Shown here: positions 37,057 to 45,653 of the stretch, one piece after another
Layout: each line of letters opens with the position of its first letter
Numbering within the stretch: position 1 is the stretch's first letter
Assembly: GCA_023091735.1 (NCBI GenBank)
Contig: JALKBU010000209.1
Span: 1 to 60,891 of the forward strand
DNA length: 60,891 nucleotides
Direction of reading: 5' to 3'
Origin: Trichomonas tenax
Taxonomy: Eukaryota; Parabasalia; Trichomonadida; Trichomonadidae
Notes under the pieces: generated by a model
What the model saw: only the letters and a program-made list of their open reading frames with translations
Told to the model about the DNA's origin: nothing
The model's database searches: none
Position numbers and translations under genes: made by a program

Positions 37057-37977
37057 ATGCAAACACCAAACATCCACACAGTGAACTGGTATCCGAAGCC
37101 TCTTCCAAAAGTCGCCGACACCGTCATGGTCAAGATCACACGCAACGATGAGCTCGGCATCTGGGTGCAGCTCCTCGAGTACGCGAACAAGGAAGGCATG
37201 ATTCCGCTTGGCCAATTCACGACAAGGAAGTCGAGGAAGGTCCCTAAATCCATCAAAGTCGGAAAAGTCGACACTGCTATCGTCACAGCTGTCGATGAAG
37301 AGAAAGGAAATATGGATCTCACTCGTCAGGGCCTCAAGGAGGAGGATATCGCAGCGAACGAGAAGCGCTACAATGACTACAAGAACCTGATGAACCTTCT
37401 CGCGTACATTTCCGGCGAGAAGGGAATTCCGCTCGAAGAACTCGTCCAAAAAATATCATATCCACTCACAGAGAAATACGACAACGCTTATCAGGCACTC
37501 CAATCTTCGAACACAAAGCAGGAAATCCTCGAATCACTCGACGTCTCAGCTGAAGTTAAGGCATCGATTAAATCGCAGATTCAGAGAATGTTCACACCAC
37601 AGGAACTCCGCATTCACTCTACATTCGAGGCGGAGGTACTCACAACAGCTGGCGTAGACGCACTTCGCGATGCACTCGCATCTGGTTATGATGCAGCGCC
37701 AGACACAAATCTCAACATCTCCGTTATAGCACCTCCGATTTACTCAGCATCTATTAGCATCACGGGCGAGGAGAAAGGCATCGAGATCCTTAATAAAGTA
37801 CTTAAGCTCATCGAAGAGAACTTGACAAAGGTTGGCGGAAGATTCCAGATCAAGGAGGCCCCGAAGTCGATCAGCCAGAAGGAGGCTAACGATCTCCAGC
37901 AACAGCTTGATAAGATGGCGAATGATGCAGGAGAAGCTGATGATATTGATGAAATGGAGCGCCAGAACCAGGAGTAA
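37057..37977 (+). CDS. Translation initiation factor eIF2 subunit alpha
   Basis: The 306-residue product follows eIF2-alpha from end to end. It has an S1 domain (about 15-85) with VMVKITRNDELGIWVQLLEY and GMIPL, the helical domain, and the C-terminal alpha-beta domain with LNISVIAPPIYSASI and the acidic tail. eIF2-alpha is part of the factor that brings initiator tRNA to the 40S subunit. The site of regulatory phosphorylation, Ser51 of the human protein, aligns with Thr55 (QFTTRKSRK in place of the ELSRRRIRS segment). A longer frame starts at 36994, but the ATG at 37057 matches the normal N-terminus. The gene is G+C-rich with a C-run array upstream, and its 3' end faces the small gene at 38309. 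Confidence 0.9.
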   Translation: MQTPNIHTVNWYPKPLPKVADTVMVKITRNDELGIWVQLLEYANKEGMIPLGQFTTRKSRKVPKSIKVGKVDTAIVTAVDEEKGNMDLTRQGLKEEDIAANEKRYNDYKNLMNLLAYISGEKGIPLEELVQKISYPLTEKYDNAYQALQSSNTKQEILESLDVSAEVKASIKSQIQRMFTPQELRIHSTFEAEVLTTAGVDALRDALASGYDAAPDTNLNISVIAPPIYSASISITGEEKGIEILNKVLKLIEENLTKVGGRFQIKEAPKSISQKEANDLQQQLDKMANDAGEADDIDEMERQNQE

Positions 37978-38308
37978 TCCTACTACTATTAATTTTATAA
38001 GAATAAAATTTAAAGAGATTATATTTTATAATATTATTTCATTTTAACTAAAATATTTGATAGAAACAATGCGTTCATATGGTATTCACTTATATTTTTT
38101 TTTAATAATTTTGAATTTTAATTTTCAAAATATCAAAATTGAAATATTAAGAAATTAGATCCACAAAGCTCGAATATAATCAAATCCAAAATATTTAAAT
38201 TATTTAAGGATTAATAAAAATAAAAATTAAAATAATTAGAATAAAATTTTAATAGAGAAATATTTTAGTAAAGGGAACAACAATAAAATAATAGAATGAA
38301 AATAATAA
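37978..38308. other. Spacer between convergent genes
   Basis: AT-rich, low-complexity DNA between the 3' ends of eIF2-alpha and the small coiled protein gene. There is no gene. Confidence 0.5.
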
Positions 38309-38686
38309 TTATGTGATGATAACTTCATCTGACCAATCATTTTCTCCGCTTTTCTCCTCAGAGTCATCAGACTCCTGGAAGATAGCTGCAGCGTGCTGCT
38401 CGATTGTCTGACTGTGTGATTTGTTGAGCATAGCCTGAATAGCGTTTCTGCTCTTCGTAAGCGGATCGTGGGTGTCTTTGATTAATCCGAGCATTGTTTT
38501 GATGCTCTGGACAGTGCTATTTGTCTTTTTAAGAAGCTCTAGTTGGTTTTTATCTGCTGCTTCTTTGAGTTCTTTGATATTTGTGACTGAAGAATTGCGG
38601 ACATCTGCGAAAACAATCGAAAACGGATTAGCCAGGGCGACTATCGCCTGCGAATAGTATAAATGAGTCTTCTCAAAGTTAGCCAT
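38309..38686 (-). CDS. Small helical protein, unknown
   Basis: The 125-residue product is mostly alpha-helical, with a possible coiled coil at about residues 30-95 and an acidic Ser/Glu/Asp tail (ESDDSEEKSGENDWSDE). No family is recognised. There is no signal peptide or membrane helix. The ATG at 38684-38686 is the first true ATG; GACACTTTATAA just upstream is a variant initiator also seen before the C2-like gene. A C-run array in gene orientation begins 39 bp upstream. Codon use is biased like that of expressed genes, which is the main reason to call it real. Confidence 0.65.
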   Translation of the reverse strand: MANFEKTHLYYSQAIVALANPFSIVFADVRNSSVTNIKELKEAADKNQLELLKKTNSTVQSIKTMLGLIKDTHDPLTKSRNAIQAMLNKSHSQTIEQHAAAIFQESDDSEEKSGENDWSDEVIIT

Positions 38687-38724
38687 AATTTTTTTATAAA
38701 GTGTCACGTTTTATAAATAAGAAA

Positions 38725-38885
38725 GGGTTTTGATAAATAATAAGGGGGAAATACATATTTAAACAGGGTGCAAATTTTTATTAAAGGGATAATTTCAAAT
38801 TAGGGCGTAATTTATTATAAAGGGGTTTATTAAATAAAGGAATTTTCATTTATTATAGCAGGGTTTGAATTTTATATTAAAGGGG
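38725..38885 (-). promoter_or_regulatory. Mirror-image G-run array with ~20-bp period
   Basis: Plus-strand G runs begin at 38725, 38744, 38766, 38786, 38803, 38822, 38839 (GG only), 38861 and 38882. The steps are 19, 22, 20, 17, 19, 17, 22 and 21 bp. Read in the direction of the downstream minus-strand gene these are ACCCT / ACCCCT words, the same unit, orientation and spacing as before eIF2-alpha. Confidence 0.55.
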
Positions 38886-39135
38886 TAATTTATTTATGCA
38901 AAACAAAAATGAATAGAATATATTTTCTAAGACTATATGCAACTTTGTTTCTAACCGTATTGATCGATAAAATTTGAATATTACCCTCACAAATTTCAGC
39001 ATTTTTTGACATCAAATAAAAAACATTTGAGAGATTTTTTGAAATGATTTCAATGATAAAGAAAGTTAAATGTTTTGAAAGATTGAATCCTTTCAAAAGA
39101 TTTCTAATCATTTCTTTGGATAAAATATACCTCCT

Positions 39136-40626
39136 TCAATTGAATTGATTTTCATCGATTATTCGAGTGATTTGAAGAGATAATCCAACAAGTTCTTCGT
39201 CATCAGATGCAGCTAAGTCATCTAATGTTGCTAAAAATGAATCATCATGAATTATCGTCAGAATTAATTCGAAGAATTCAGGTGTAACTTTTGTATGATC
39301 GCCTAAAATTCCTACAATGAAGTGCAAAATAACTTTGATTGAGTCATCATGTGTTGATGAGTAAATAGTGTTAAATAATGTCAAAATATCGAGTTGCTGG
39401 GCATAAAGAGATGACTCATCATGCGAGATCAAGAATAAAAACAGATCCAATGGATTTATTGAGTGCTGTGGTGATGTTATATCAGAAATCAACTCCGGAA
39501 TGTTGCTTATGAACTTCGATTGCATGAATAAAGCCAAAACGCTTTCATTTTGATTGAGCAGTCGCACGCTTATCTTGCAGCAGTAGTCGAATATTTCAAT
39601 GCCGTTCGGACGATTTTTGTATGACCTGTTCCATGAATAGAAATAGTAAAAAATATTTGAGTTCGTTTGTTCTTCAACTGTTTGATCATTCAATATGTAA
39701 TCGAAGAACGGAGAATCAGCAATATTATACAAAATCTGCAATATGTGGCGCTGAATGTTCTGTTCTAGCAATGTAAATGATCTGATGAAGTTGAAAATAA
39801 AAAGATTTTGGATTAAATATAAAATAAATTTTGGCTTCTTCAAATTGCTGAAACATGAATAGCATGGCTCTGCAATTTCAGGTGTATTGCTTGTTCCTCC
39901 ATTTCTCTTGTTAGAAATAAATTTAATAATTGTTATAAATTCTGAAGGAATTTGGCCATCATCATCGATTGTTGTCATGTTCTCGAAGTCAAATAACACA
40001 GAGTAAAGCTCTATTACGGGAATTGCCCAATTATCATTATAAGAACTTTTTTGTTGAACTTCTAATAAATAGGGGAGTTGCTCAACGATAGTATTGAATA
40101 TTCGCGATGTGATTTCCGGCGTTTGCGGAAGATTTGATAATGGTCGAGCAGATAATTTAGTTTTGATGATCTGGAACAGGTCCTTTACTCTGACTTTTGG
40201 TACTTTTCGTATCAAACTCGTGAGAATTCCTGAATTTAAATATTCTTGAATAATTTCTGGAAAGAAAATGACAGAATGACGAATGAGTGATAATGCATAA
40301 TCCGCAATCAATCTAAACCCGGGCTTTAATTGGAACACTTTCAAAACCTCGTCGAAATCGATAACGAATTTCAGCCAGTTGTAGAATTCAGCGGTCGAAA
40401 GTAATGGAAAATCTCTGTAGTCATTGTATAACTTCAAATGAAATAAGTCAATGATGTCAATCGCGTTCTTAGCAGAATTTAATTGTTCTTCATCAGCGAG
40501 ATTGAAAGATGTAAGCTGCTCGATGGTGTACTCTGTCGGTTTTATGTTCTGTGGAACGTATAGATAAAAATGCGTTTCGATTTCTTCTTCTTCATCATTT
40601 TTATTTATCGATCGAAAATCATTCAT
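39136..40626 (-). CDS. Alpha-solenoid (armadillo-like) protein, unknown
   Basis: The 496-residue product is built almost entirely of paired amphipathic helices, with recurring patterns such as LLNQNESVLALFMQSKFI, ILQILYNIADSPFF and VILHFIVGILGDH that resemble ARM/HEAT units. It begins with an acidic segment (NKNDEEEEIETHFY). No single family can be named; proteins of about 500 residues with this appearance are common and poorly characterised in trichomonads. The start ATG at 40624-40626 is preferred to an upstream in-frame codon because a TCATTTTTTGG initiator (40639-40629) lies just before it, giving an 11-base leader. Confidence 0.65.
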   Translation of the reverse strand: MNDFRSINKNDEEEEIETHFYLYVPQNIKPTEYTIEQLTSFNLADEEQLNSAKNAIDIIDLFHLKLYNDYRDFPLLSTAEFYNWLKFVIDFDEVLKVFQLKPGFRLIADYALSLIRHSVIFFPEIIQEYLNSGILTSLIRKVPKVRVKDLFQIIKTKLSARPLSNLPQTPEITSRIFNTIVEQLPYLLEVQQKSSYNDNWAIPVIELYSVLFDFENMTTIDDDGQIPSEFITIIKFISNKRNGGTSNTPEIAEPCYSCFSNLKKPKFILYLIQNLFIFNFIRSFTLLEQNIQRHILQILYNIADSPFFDYILNDQTVEEQTNSNIFYYFYSWNRSYKNRPNGIEIFDYCCKISVRLLNQNESVLALFMQSKFISNIPELISDITSPQHSINPLDLFLFLISHDESSLYAQQLDILTLFNTIYSSTHDDSIKVILHFIVGILGDHTKVTPEFFELILTIIHDDSFLATLDDLAASDDEELVGLSLQITRIIDENQFN

Positions 40627-40628
40627 CG

Positions 40629-40639
40629 CCAAAAAATGA
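40629..40639 (-). promoter_or_regulatory. Initiator of the alpha-solenoid gene
   Basis: The minus strand reads TCATTTTTTGG, with the predicted start at 40637, followed by the ATG at 40626. It matches TCA(+1)Y(T/A). Confidence 0.6.
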
Positions 40640-40724
40640 ACAAAAATATAATTTTGTGAGAAAATGCTTTATATTGTATAAAGAAATCAGTCAAATAAAC
40701 AAAACAATTTTATATTTTTTAAAC

Positions 40725-41210
40725 AAAATATTCATCTTTGAGAAAAAAATCAACAAGAAACATTCATTATTCTTGAAGTATTGTTTATACATCAACAGAA
40801 AGTTAAAAGCATTTTTGAATTTCGATAATGAAACTATTTTAAACCAAATTTTTACGCAAAACATTCACTATTTATGATGTATTGTTTGTGTCTAAAGAGA
40901 AAATTAAAAGTTTTTTGAATTTCAGCAAAGTATTCATTTTTAGAAAAAAATATAACGTGAAATAATTATAACAAATGACCCATACCTTATATCTAAAGAG
41001 AAAAGCAAAAACGTTCCAAAAAATCATCAAAATATTCATTTTTTAAACAAATTTTAAAGGAAGACATTCATTATTTTTATATGTTGCTTTATACATGAAG
41101 TAAAAATTATATATGATTTAAAATTTCATTAAATTATTCATTTTTGAGAAAAGCTTTCACGTGAAATATTCATTAATTCTGATTTAGAATTTAGGTTTAG
41201 AATAAAATTC
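40725..41210. repeat. Degenerate tandem repeat, ~100-bp unit, nearly five copies
   Basis: Units begin with a TATTCATTTTTnA-like word at about 40726, 40832, 40930, 41031 and 41131 (steps of 106, 98, 101 and 100). Each contains in order an A-rich stretch, ACATTCAtTATT, a TATTGTTTATAC-like word, and AAAGTTAAAAG followed by TTTTTGAATTTC. Copies have diverged considerably. The array fills the divergent spacer between the alpha-solenoid gene and the pseudokinase gene. Confidence 0.55.
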
Positions 41211-41251
41211 AAAAAGTAAAAAATGCACGTTTATAAAAAAATATCAAATCA

Positions 41252-42055
41252 ATGGAAAATTACACAGTTGTGAAAACGATCAATGAGCACAGAATCATTG
41301 CGAAGAGGAATGCCGACGGAAAGATGTTCTTCATAGAAGACAAGCAAATCGCTGGAATTCCGAGCGAAGAGAAACAAAAAATCGTATGGAAAATGAACTG
41401 TCTCGTTCAATTGACCGAAAGCCAGATCAGCCTGCCTCGCTATCACCATCCATTCATAGAAGATGGCAAATTATACTGCGTTTACGATTATATGGGCGAT
41501 ATAACGTTAGAAACGAAGATTTCACAAGCACTGAAGACGAAAACGAGCTTCAAGGAGGAATTCATTTGGGAAATCATTACAGCTGTCGCTGTAGGAATTC
41601 TTAATTTTCACTCAAATAATCCTCCTGCTTCACATGGCAACATTTGCGCGAAGAGCATTTACTTCGTTGGACCCCATGATATTAGGTTAGGCGGTTTTTC
41701 ACTTGTAGAACCAGATCCAATGACATTTACTCCTGTTCAAGCGGATATTTATCAAATAGGCGTTTTACTGTATGAAATAAGCTCGCTAACGAAATTCAAG
41801 CCAGAAGGAAAGCATTTCAAGGGAAATCTCGAAAAGCTTCCAAGATCAATAAGAAACACAATCAAAAAGATGATAAAACTCGATTATGAGGAACAAATCA
41901 CAGTGAGCCAGATCTTAGAAATTCCTGAAGTCGCTGTTCACTTCTTGACACTGAAACTGAACGCAGATATCTCAAGAAATGAAGAAGAAAAGAGAAAAGT
42001 CATTGAATTGCAGACAGAGATAGAACTGTGCAAAAAGAGACTCCATATCGAATAG
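41252..42055 (+). CDS. NEK-like pseudokinase with C-terminal coiled coil
   Basis: The 267-residue product keeps the kinase fold outline (KTINEHRIIAKRNADGKMF, then YCVYDYMGD, then QADIYQIGVLLYEI), but the catalytic motifs are lost. The lysine strand reads FFIEDKQI with Glu where the lysine belongs. The catalytic loop reads SHGNICAKSI in place of HRDLKxxN, and the metal motif reads LGGFS instead of DFG. The spacing and the charged coiled-coil end (about 235-267) resemble NEK kinases. It is probably a scaffold or regulator rather than an enzyme. The gene itself is intact, with coding-like codon use throughout. Confidence 0.7.
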   Translation: MENYTVVKTINEHRIIAKRNADGKMFFIEDKQIAGIPSEEKQKIVWKMNCLVQLTESQISLPRYHHPFIEDGKLYCVYDYMGDITLETKISQALKTKTSFKEEFIWEIITAVAVGILNFHSNNPPASHGNICAKSIYFVGPHDIRLGGFSLVEPDPMTFTPVQADIYQIGVLLYEISSLTKFKPEGKHFKGNLEKLPRSIRNTIKKMIKLDYEEQITVSQILEIPEVAVHFLTLKLNADISRNEEEKRKVIELQTEIELCKKRLHIE

Positions 42056-42533
42056 AAATGAGCCTGATTTTATATTTTTGAATTTGTTTTGAAATTTGTT
42101 GGTTGTTATGTCAATATTATGTGATATTTAAAATCTATGAGTTATAAATATAATACTCACAACATTGATTTTCTTCATTTTCATTAATTATTTTGTGATT
42201 TTCAATATCAAAATTATATCATTATATCTCTTATACATATAAATCGTGTGTGAAGAGATAATGTTAAATTTATGATATTAGATATTCAAATCGAAAAAAA
42301 TTATAAAAAGATATAATATATGAAAAATGCTTGAAACAAAGATAACTTAGGTTGGTGTGAAATAGATTATACGTATTAAAGCTCTAGAAAATTAGATACG
42401 ATATTGTGGAAAGAAAAACATCTAATTTTTGGGACTTCAAAAGCGAACATGGTAGGCATTAGAGTAGTATGATATATTTGATTTAATTATTTTGTAAAAT
42501 CTTGACAAATGATATCCATTTCAAAATAAAAGT
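42056..42533. other. Spacer, no genes
   Basis: AT-rich DNA between two 3' ends, with nothing recognised. Confidence 0.5.
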
Positions 42534-42758
42534 TTACTCAGCCTTCTTGTCAAGAACGATAACCTCGAGGGACTCTGGGATAGAGTTCTGGACGAGCTCG
42601 ACGAACTTTGGCTTGACGGAGAGGGTGTAAAGGTACTTTGTTGTGCGGAGTTTGAACTTTGTGTTGTCGTCGTTGACCTTCTTTACCTTGACCCACTTAG
42701 CGTCGGAGCGAGAGGCGAGAGCGAGGAATTCCTTCGGGGTTGTGACTTGCTTTGGCAT
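42534..42758 (-). CDS. RPL38: Large ribosomal subunit protein eL38
   Basis: The 74-residue product matches eL38 in length and sequence: MPKQVTTPKEFLALASRSDA at the start, the VKVKKVNDDNTKFKLRTTKY core and YTLSVKPK near the middle. It is a small protein on the surface of the 60S subunit. The gene is G+C-rich, as expected for high expression. Two TTTACATG(T/A)CA motifs lie about 80-105 bp upstream. Confidence 0.93.
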   Translation of the reverse strand: MPKQVTTPKEFLALASRSDAKWVKVKKVNDDNTKFKLRTTKYLYTLSVKPKFVELVQNSIPESLEVIVLDKKAE

Positions 42759-42835
42759 GAAAATCGAAAGGACCAGCCAGACTTTACAAAACCGGAATTA
42801 GCTCTCAATTTTTATCAAGAGACAAAATGTCAATA

Positions 42836-42864
42836 TTTACATGTCAGAGGAATTTTACATGACA
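42836..42864 (-). promoter_or_regulatory. Two spacer motifs upstream of eL38
   Basis: TTTACATGTCA (42836-42846) and TTTACATGACA (42854-42864) are 18 bp apart, about 80-105 bp before the eL38 start codon. The remaining spacer to 43512 is AT-rich, with an (AT) run near 43050 and no gene. Confidence 0.5.
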
Positions 42865-43512
42865 AATATTTTTCATCTCTTTTATTCTATTTGTTTATAT
42901 AATGATCTTCATATGCAATCTAATTTTTATCTTTTTTACAATAGACAAACAATATTTTTAATCAAAATCAAATATTAATTAAGAGTATTTTCTTAATATA
43001 TTGCACTATTCTATGGATATATGAGATTCAACTTCTCAGTCTTAATTATGAATTATATATATATATATATTTTCAAAATTTATTATTAATGATTTTGCTA
43101 ATGTATACTCTCTCATTTTAAAGAATTACTCAATGTCAATACGATATATATCCTTTGAAACATTTTTATTTGATATCTTTTTCAATTTAATTAAACTTTA
43201 AATTAATTGATTTTAAAAGCATGTTTATGTAAAGATATTCTAGTATTGCATATTAACCATCATTATTATGTTATTATGATGTTTTTATTTTCATGATATA
43301 ATATTAGTCGTTTCATCTTTCTATGCATATAGAAAATGATTTTCTTGCCAGTTTCTAGTTTGACCCTTTAATATTAAAAAGATGTAATGAGAAAATTATT
43401 TTATCAAATTAAATTTAGATGATGTAGGTATGGTTAAATTTTGAGTGAATTTCATGTTTTGATATTAAAAAGAGATACAAAAATTTAATATCATATTTCT
43501 GTAATTTTTTTA

Positions 43513-44871
43513 TTATAAGAAGAACTTCTTGATGTTGTTGCGTCCGATGACGAGGAGGACAGCCAAGCCGTACACAATGGCGCAGATGAATATTGTGATA
43601 GTATGTGATGTTGGTGTCTGATTATACAAAACAATCTTCGATTTTGTAGCTGAGTAGAACTTCGGGCAGTTGTTGGAGTTCCATCTGTCGATCTTAACTG
43701 CGCCGAACTTGCCCATCCACTGAGCGATAGACTCAGCGAACTTTGGATCTCTCACGTGAACCATTCTGGGCTCAGAAGCGATTCTCGTCCAATAGCTAGA
43801 ATTCACGTCACGGCGCTCAACCATAACAGCGCTATTGTCGGTGTTGTATATCATACGAAGGAGAGCCTCTGAGACAGCCCAAGCTACTGAGTTAGCACGC
43901 TTAACGTCGGCATTAAAGTCTGTGATGTGAGAAATATCGTCTTCCTCTTCAGGAGCAGTGATAGATAGAGCGTTGATGAGATGCGATCCAAACACTGTCT
44001 GGCCGTGCTTTAACTCAGAAAGCTCGCATTCGAATGGGATTCCTGTAGCGTTGAATGCGTCTTTGAGACAGTACATGAACTTTGCGAATGCAGAATCGCG
44101 CTTTAACTTCATAGCAAAGTGACCTTTGAGTGTTGATGAAGCGATGTTTTCGAGTGAAACAGCGAACTCAACATTGAAGCTGTGTGTAGAGGTGGAGGAA
44201 ATGAAGTGGTCGAGGCCCTCTAAGCCGCAGAAGTGTCCATCAACTAAAGCAAATATCAAAACCCAATTATTTGTGACTGGGAACTTAGACACAAGGCGCA
44301 TTGACTCCAAGAAGGAGGCCAACGCGATTCCGTTCCTGTTGGCGCCAATCTTCGCCGATGGGACAACAGAGAAAGAATCGAAAGGTGCAGTGATGAGAGC
44401 GATCCTCTGGCGGTCGAATGTCTTCGAGGAGTTCATTGTAGCAATGATATTCTGTAATTTCATCTTTTTGAGGGGAGAATTCGACGGATTTTCGACTGTT
44501 TTGACGTGCGTGTAATTTAGAGGGATCTTTTGGATGCCGTACGCGAAGTAGATTGGTGATTTATGTCCTGTCGTGAGAAGAAGCTTCTCGAGTTCGTCTG
44601 TATTGACTTCTTTGTCTGGAACGTTAATAATGACTGGTGAGGAGACATTGAGGTGGTTTTCGAGCTTAGTGATGTCTATTTTGTCCAAATCGACAATTAT
44701 AGCTTGATTTGCATCAGGTTTTGCGTCGATTGTTGCGAGAATGGAGTCAAAAGAAGACCTTTGGGAGCCGAATGAAGTCGCATTGGAGATATTCGTGCCG
44801 TATTGGAGAAGTCTGCTGACAGTGACTGTGCTCCAGCATTGTGCAAAGCGAGAAAACGCAAAAACAAACAT
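43513..44871 (-). CDS. Nicalin-like protein of the ER translocon BOS complex
   Basis: The 452-residue product aligns with nicalin by eye. The N-terminal LLQYGTNISNATSFGSQRSS corresponds to its QQYD...YGSR segment. The M28-type core reads RIALITAPFDSFSVVPSAKI then GANRNGIALASFLESMRLVS, followed by NVEFAVSLENI, AVSEALLRMIYN and HVRDPKF. A single C-terminal membrane helix (about 422-442) precedes a basic tail (GRNNIKKFF). As in nicalin, the zinc ligands of active M28 peptidases are absent (FDS instead of HxD), so it should not be an enzyme. In animals nicalin works with TMEM147 and NOMO at the multipass translocon. A CCATTGA initiator-like word and two GTCA(C/T)GTAAA motifs lie upstream. Confidence 0.8.
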   Translation of the reverse strand: MFVFAFSRFAQCWSTVTVSRLLQYGTNISNATSFGSQRSSFDSILATIDAKPDANQAIIVDLDKIDITKLENHLNVSSPVIINVPDKEVNTDELEKLLLTTGHKSPIYFAYGIQKIPLNYTHVKTVENPSNSPLKKMKLQNIIATMNSSKTFDRQRIALITAPFDSFSVVPSAKIGANRNGIALASFLESMRLVSKFPVTNNWVLIFALVDGHFCGLEGLDHFISSTSTHSFNVEFAVSLENIASSTLKGHFAMKLKRDSAFAKFMYCLKDAFNATGIPFECELSELKHGQTVFGSHLINALSITAPEEEDDISHITDFNADVKRANSVAWAVSEALLRMIYNTDNSAVMVERRDVNSSYWTRIASEPRMVHVRDPKFAESIAQWMGKFGAVKIDRWNSNNCPKFYSATKSKIVLYNQTPTSHTITIFICAIVYGLAVLLVIGRNNIKKFFL

Positions 44872-44994
44872 TTATAATTTTTTTCAATGGCCAAATTTTT
44901 ATTTTTCGATTTAATTTAGATTTTTGAAATCTTCGCATGATGTAATTTCTATTCATCTGAAATTTAAAGGTTTTTATTTTTATAACTATTATTT

Positions 44995-45024
44995 GTCACG
45001 TAAATTACAAAAATGTCATGTAAA
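44995..45024 (-). promoter_or_regulatory. Two GTCA(C/T)GTAAA motifs exactly 20 bp apart
   Basis: GTCACGTAAA (44995-45004) and GTCATGTAAA (45015-45024) lie 124-153 bp upstream of the nicalin-like start codon. The rest of the divergent spacer to 45620 is AT-rich without other signals. Confidence 0.5.
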
Positions 45025-45624
45025 AATTCAATAATTAATATCAAAAATTCATCACTTGGTATTATTATCAAAACATTTTAATTCTGATAATTTGTTGATA
45101 TGTTAATAGAAAATTGATTATTTTAAATATATATAATATTTCAAATATTTAATAAAAGAACAAAATGCAATAGAAAAATATGATTTAACAGTTCTAGATA
45201 TTTGAGTTGCTATAATATTTTAGTAATATATGAATATTTTCCTAATAAAATCAAAAAATTTCAGCCAAAAATGCAACAAACGGGTCATTATTAAGAAAAT
45301 ATTGAAATAATGATAAATTAAACAAGATTGATTGAGTTAAAACAATATCATATCATGAAAATATTTTGTTCAAAAATATTTTATTAATTGGTATTCACAA
45401 AATAAGAAATCGTATAACCAACTATACAAATATATCATATCCTATAAACTACTAATCAAAATTTCTTATAATCAAAAATGGATTTTCAATTTTAGCGAGA
45501 AAATCAATGTAAATTCCAAAGCCTATCCACTTTTATGAAGATATATAAAGAATTAAAGCCAAACGAGTAATAAAATATAAATGTTGTCGATGTGTCTCAG
45601 CTTCGAAGAGAATGTGGCGGAAAA

Positions 45625-45640
45625 AACGTCACTTTTCAAG
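45625..45640 (+). promoter_or_regulatory. Initiator of the RPC6 gene
   Basis: CGTCACTTTTCAAG contains TCA(+1)CTT with its A at 45631. The leader to the ATG at 45654 is 23 bases. This places the frame's upstream 14 codons outside the mRNA. Confidence 0.6.
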
Positions 45641-45653
45641 AAAAAAATCAAAA

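Noticed and set aside
36737..38885. C-run and G-run arrays read as telomeric repeats or CRISPR
   Set aside because: The runs share a step but the DNA between them is not conserved in sequence and there is no fixed telomere-like unit. No spacer-repeat structure or cas gene exists.
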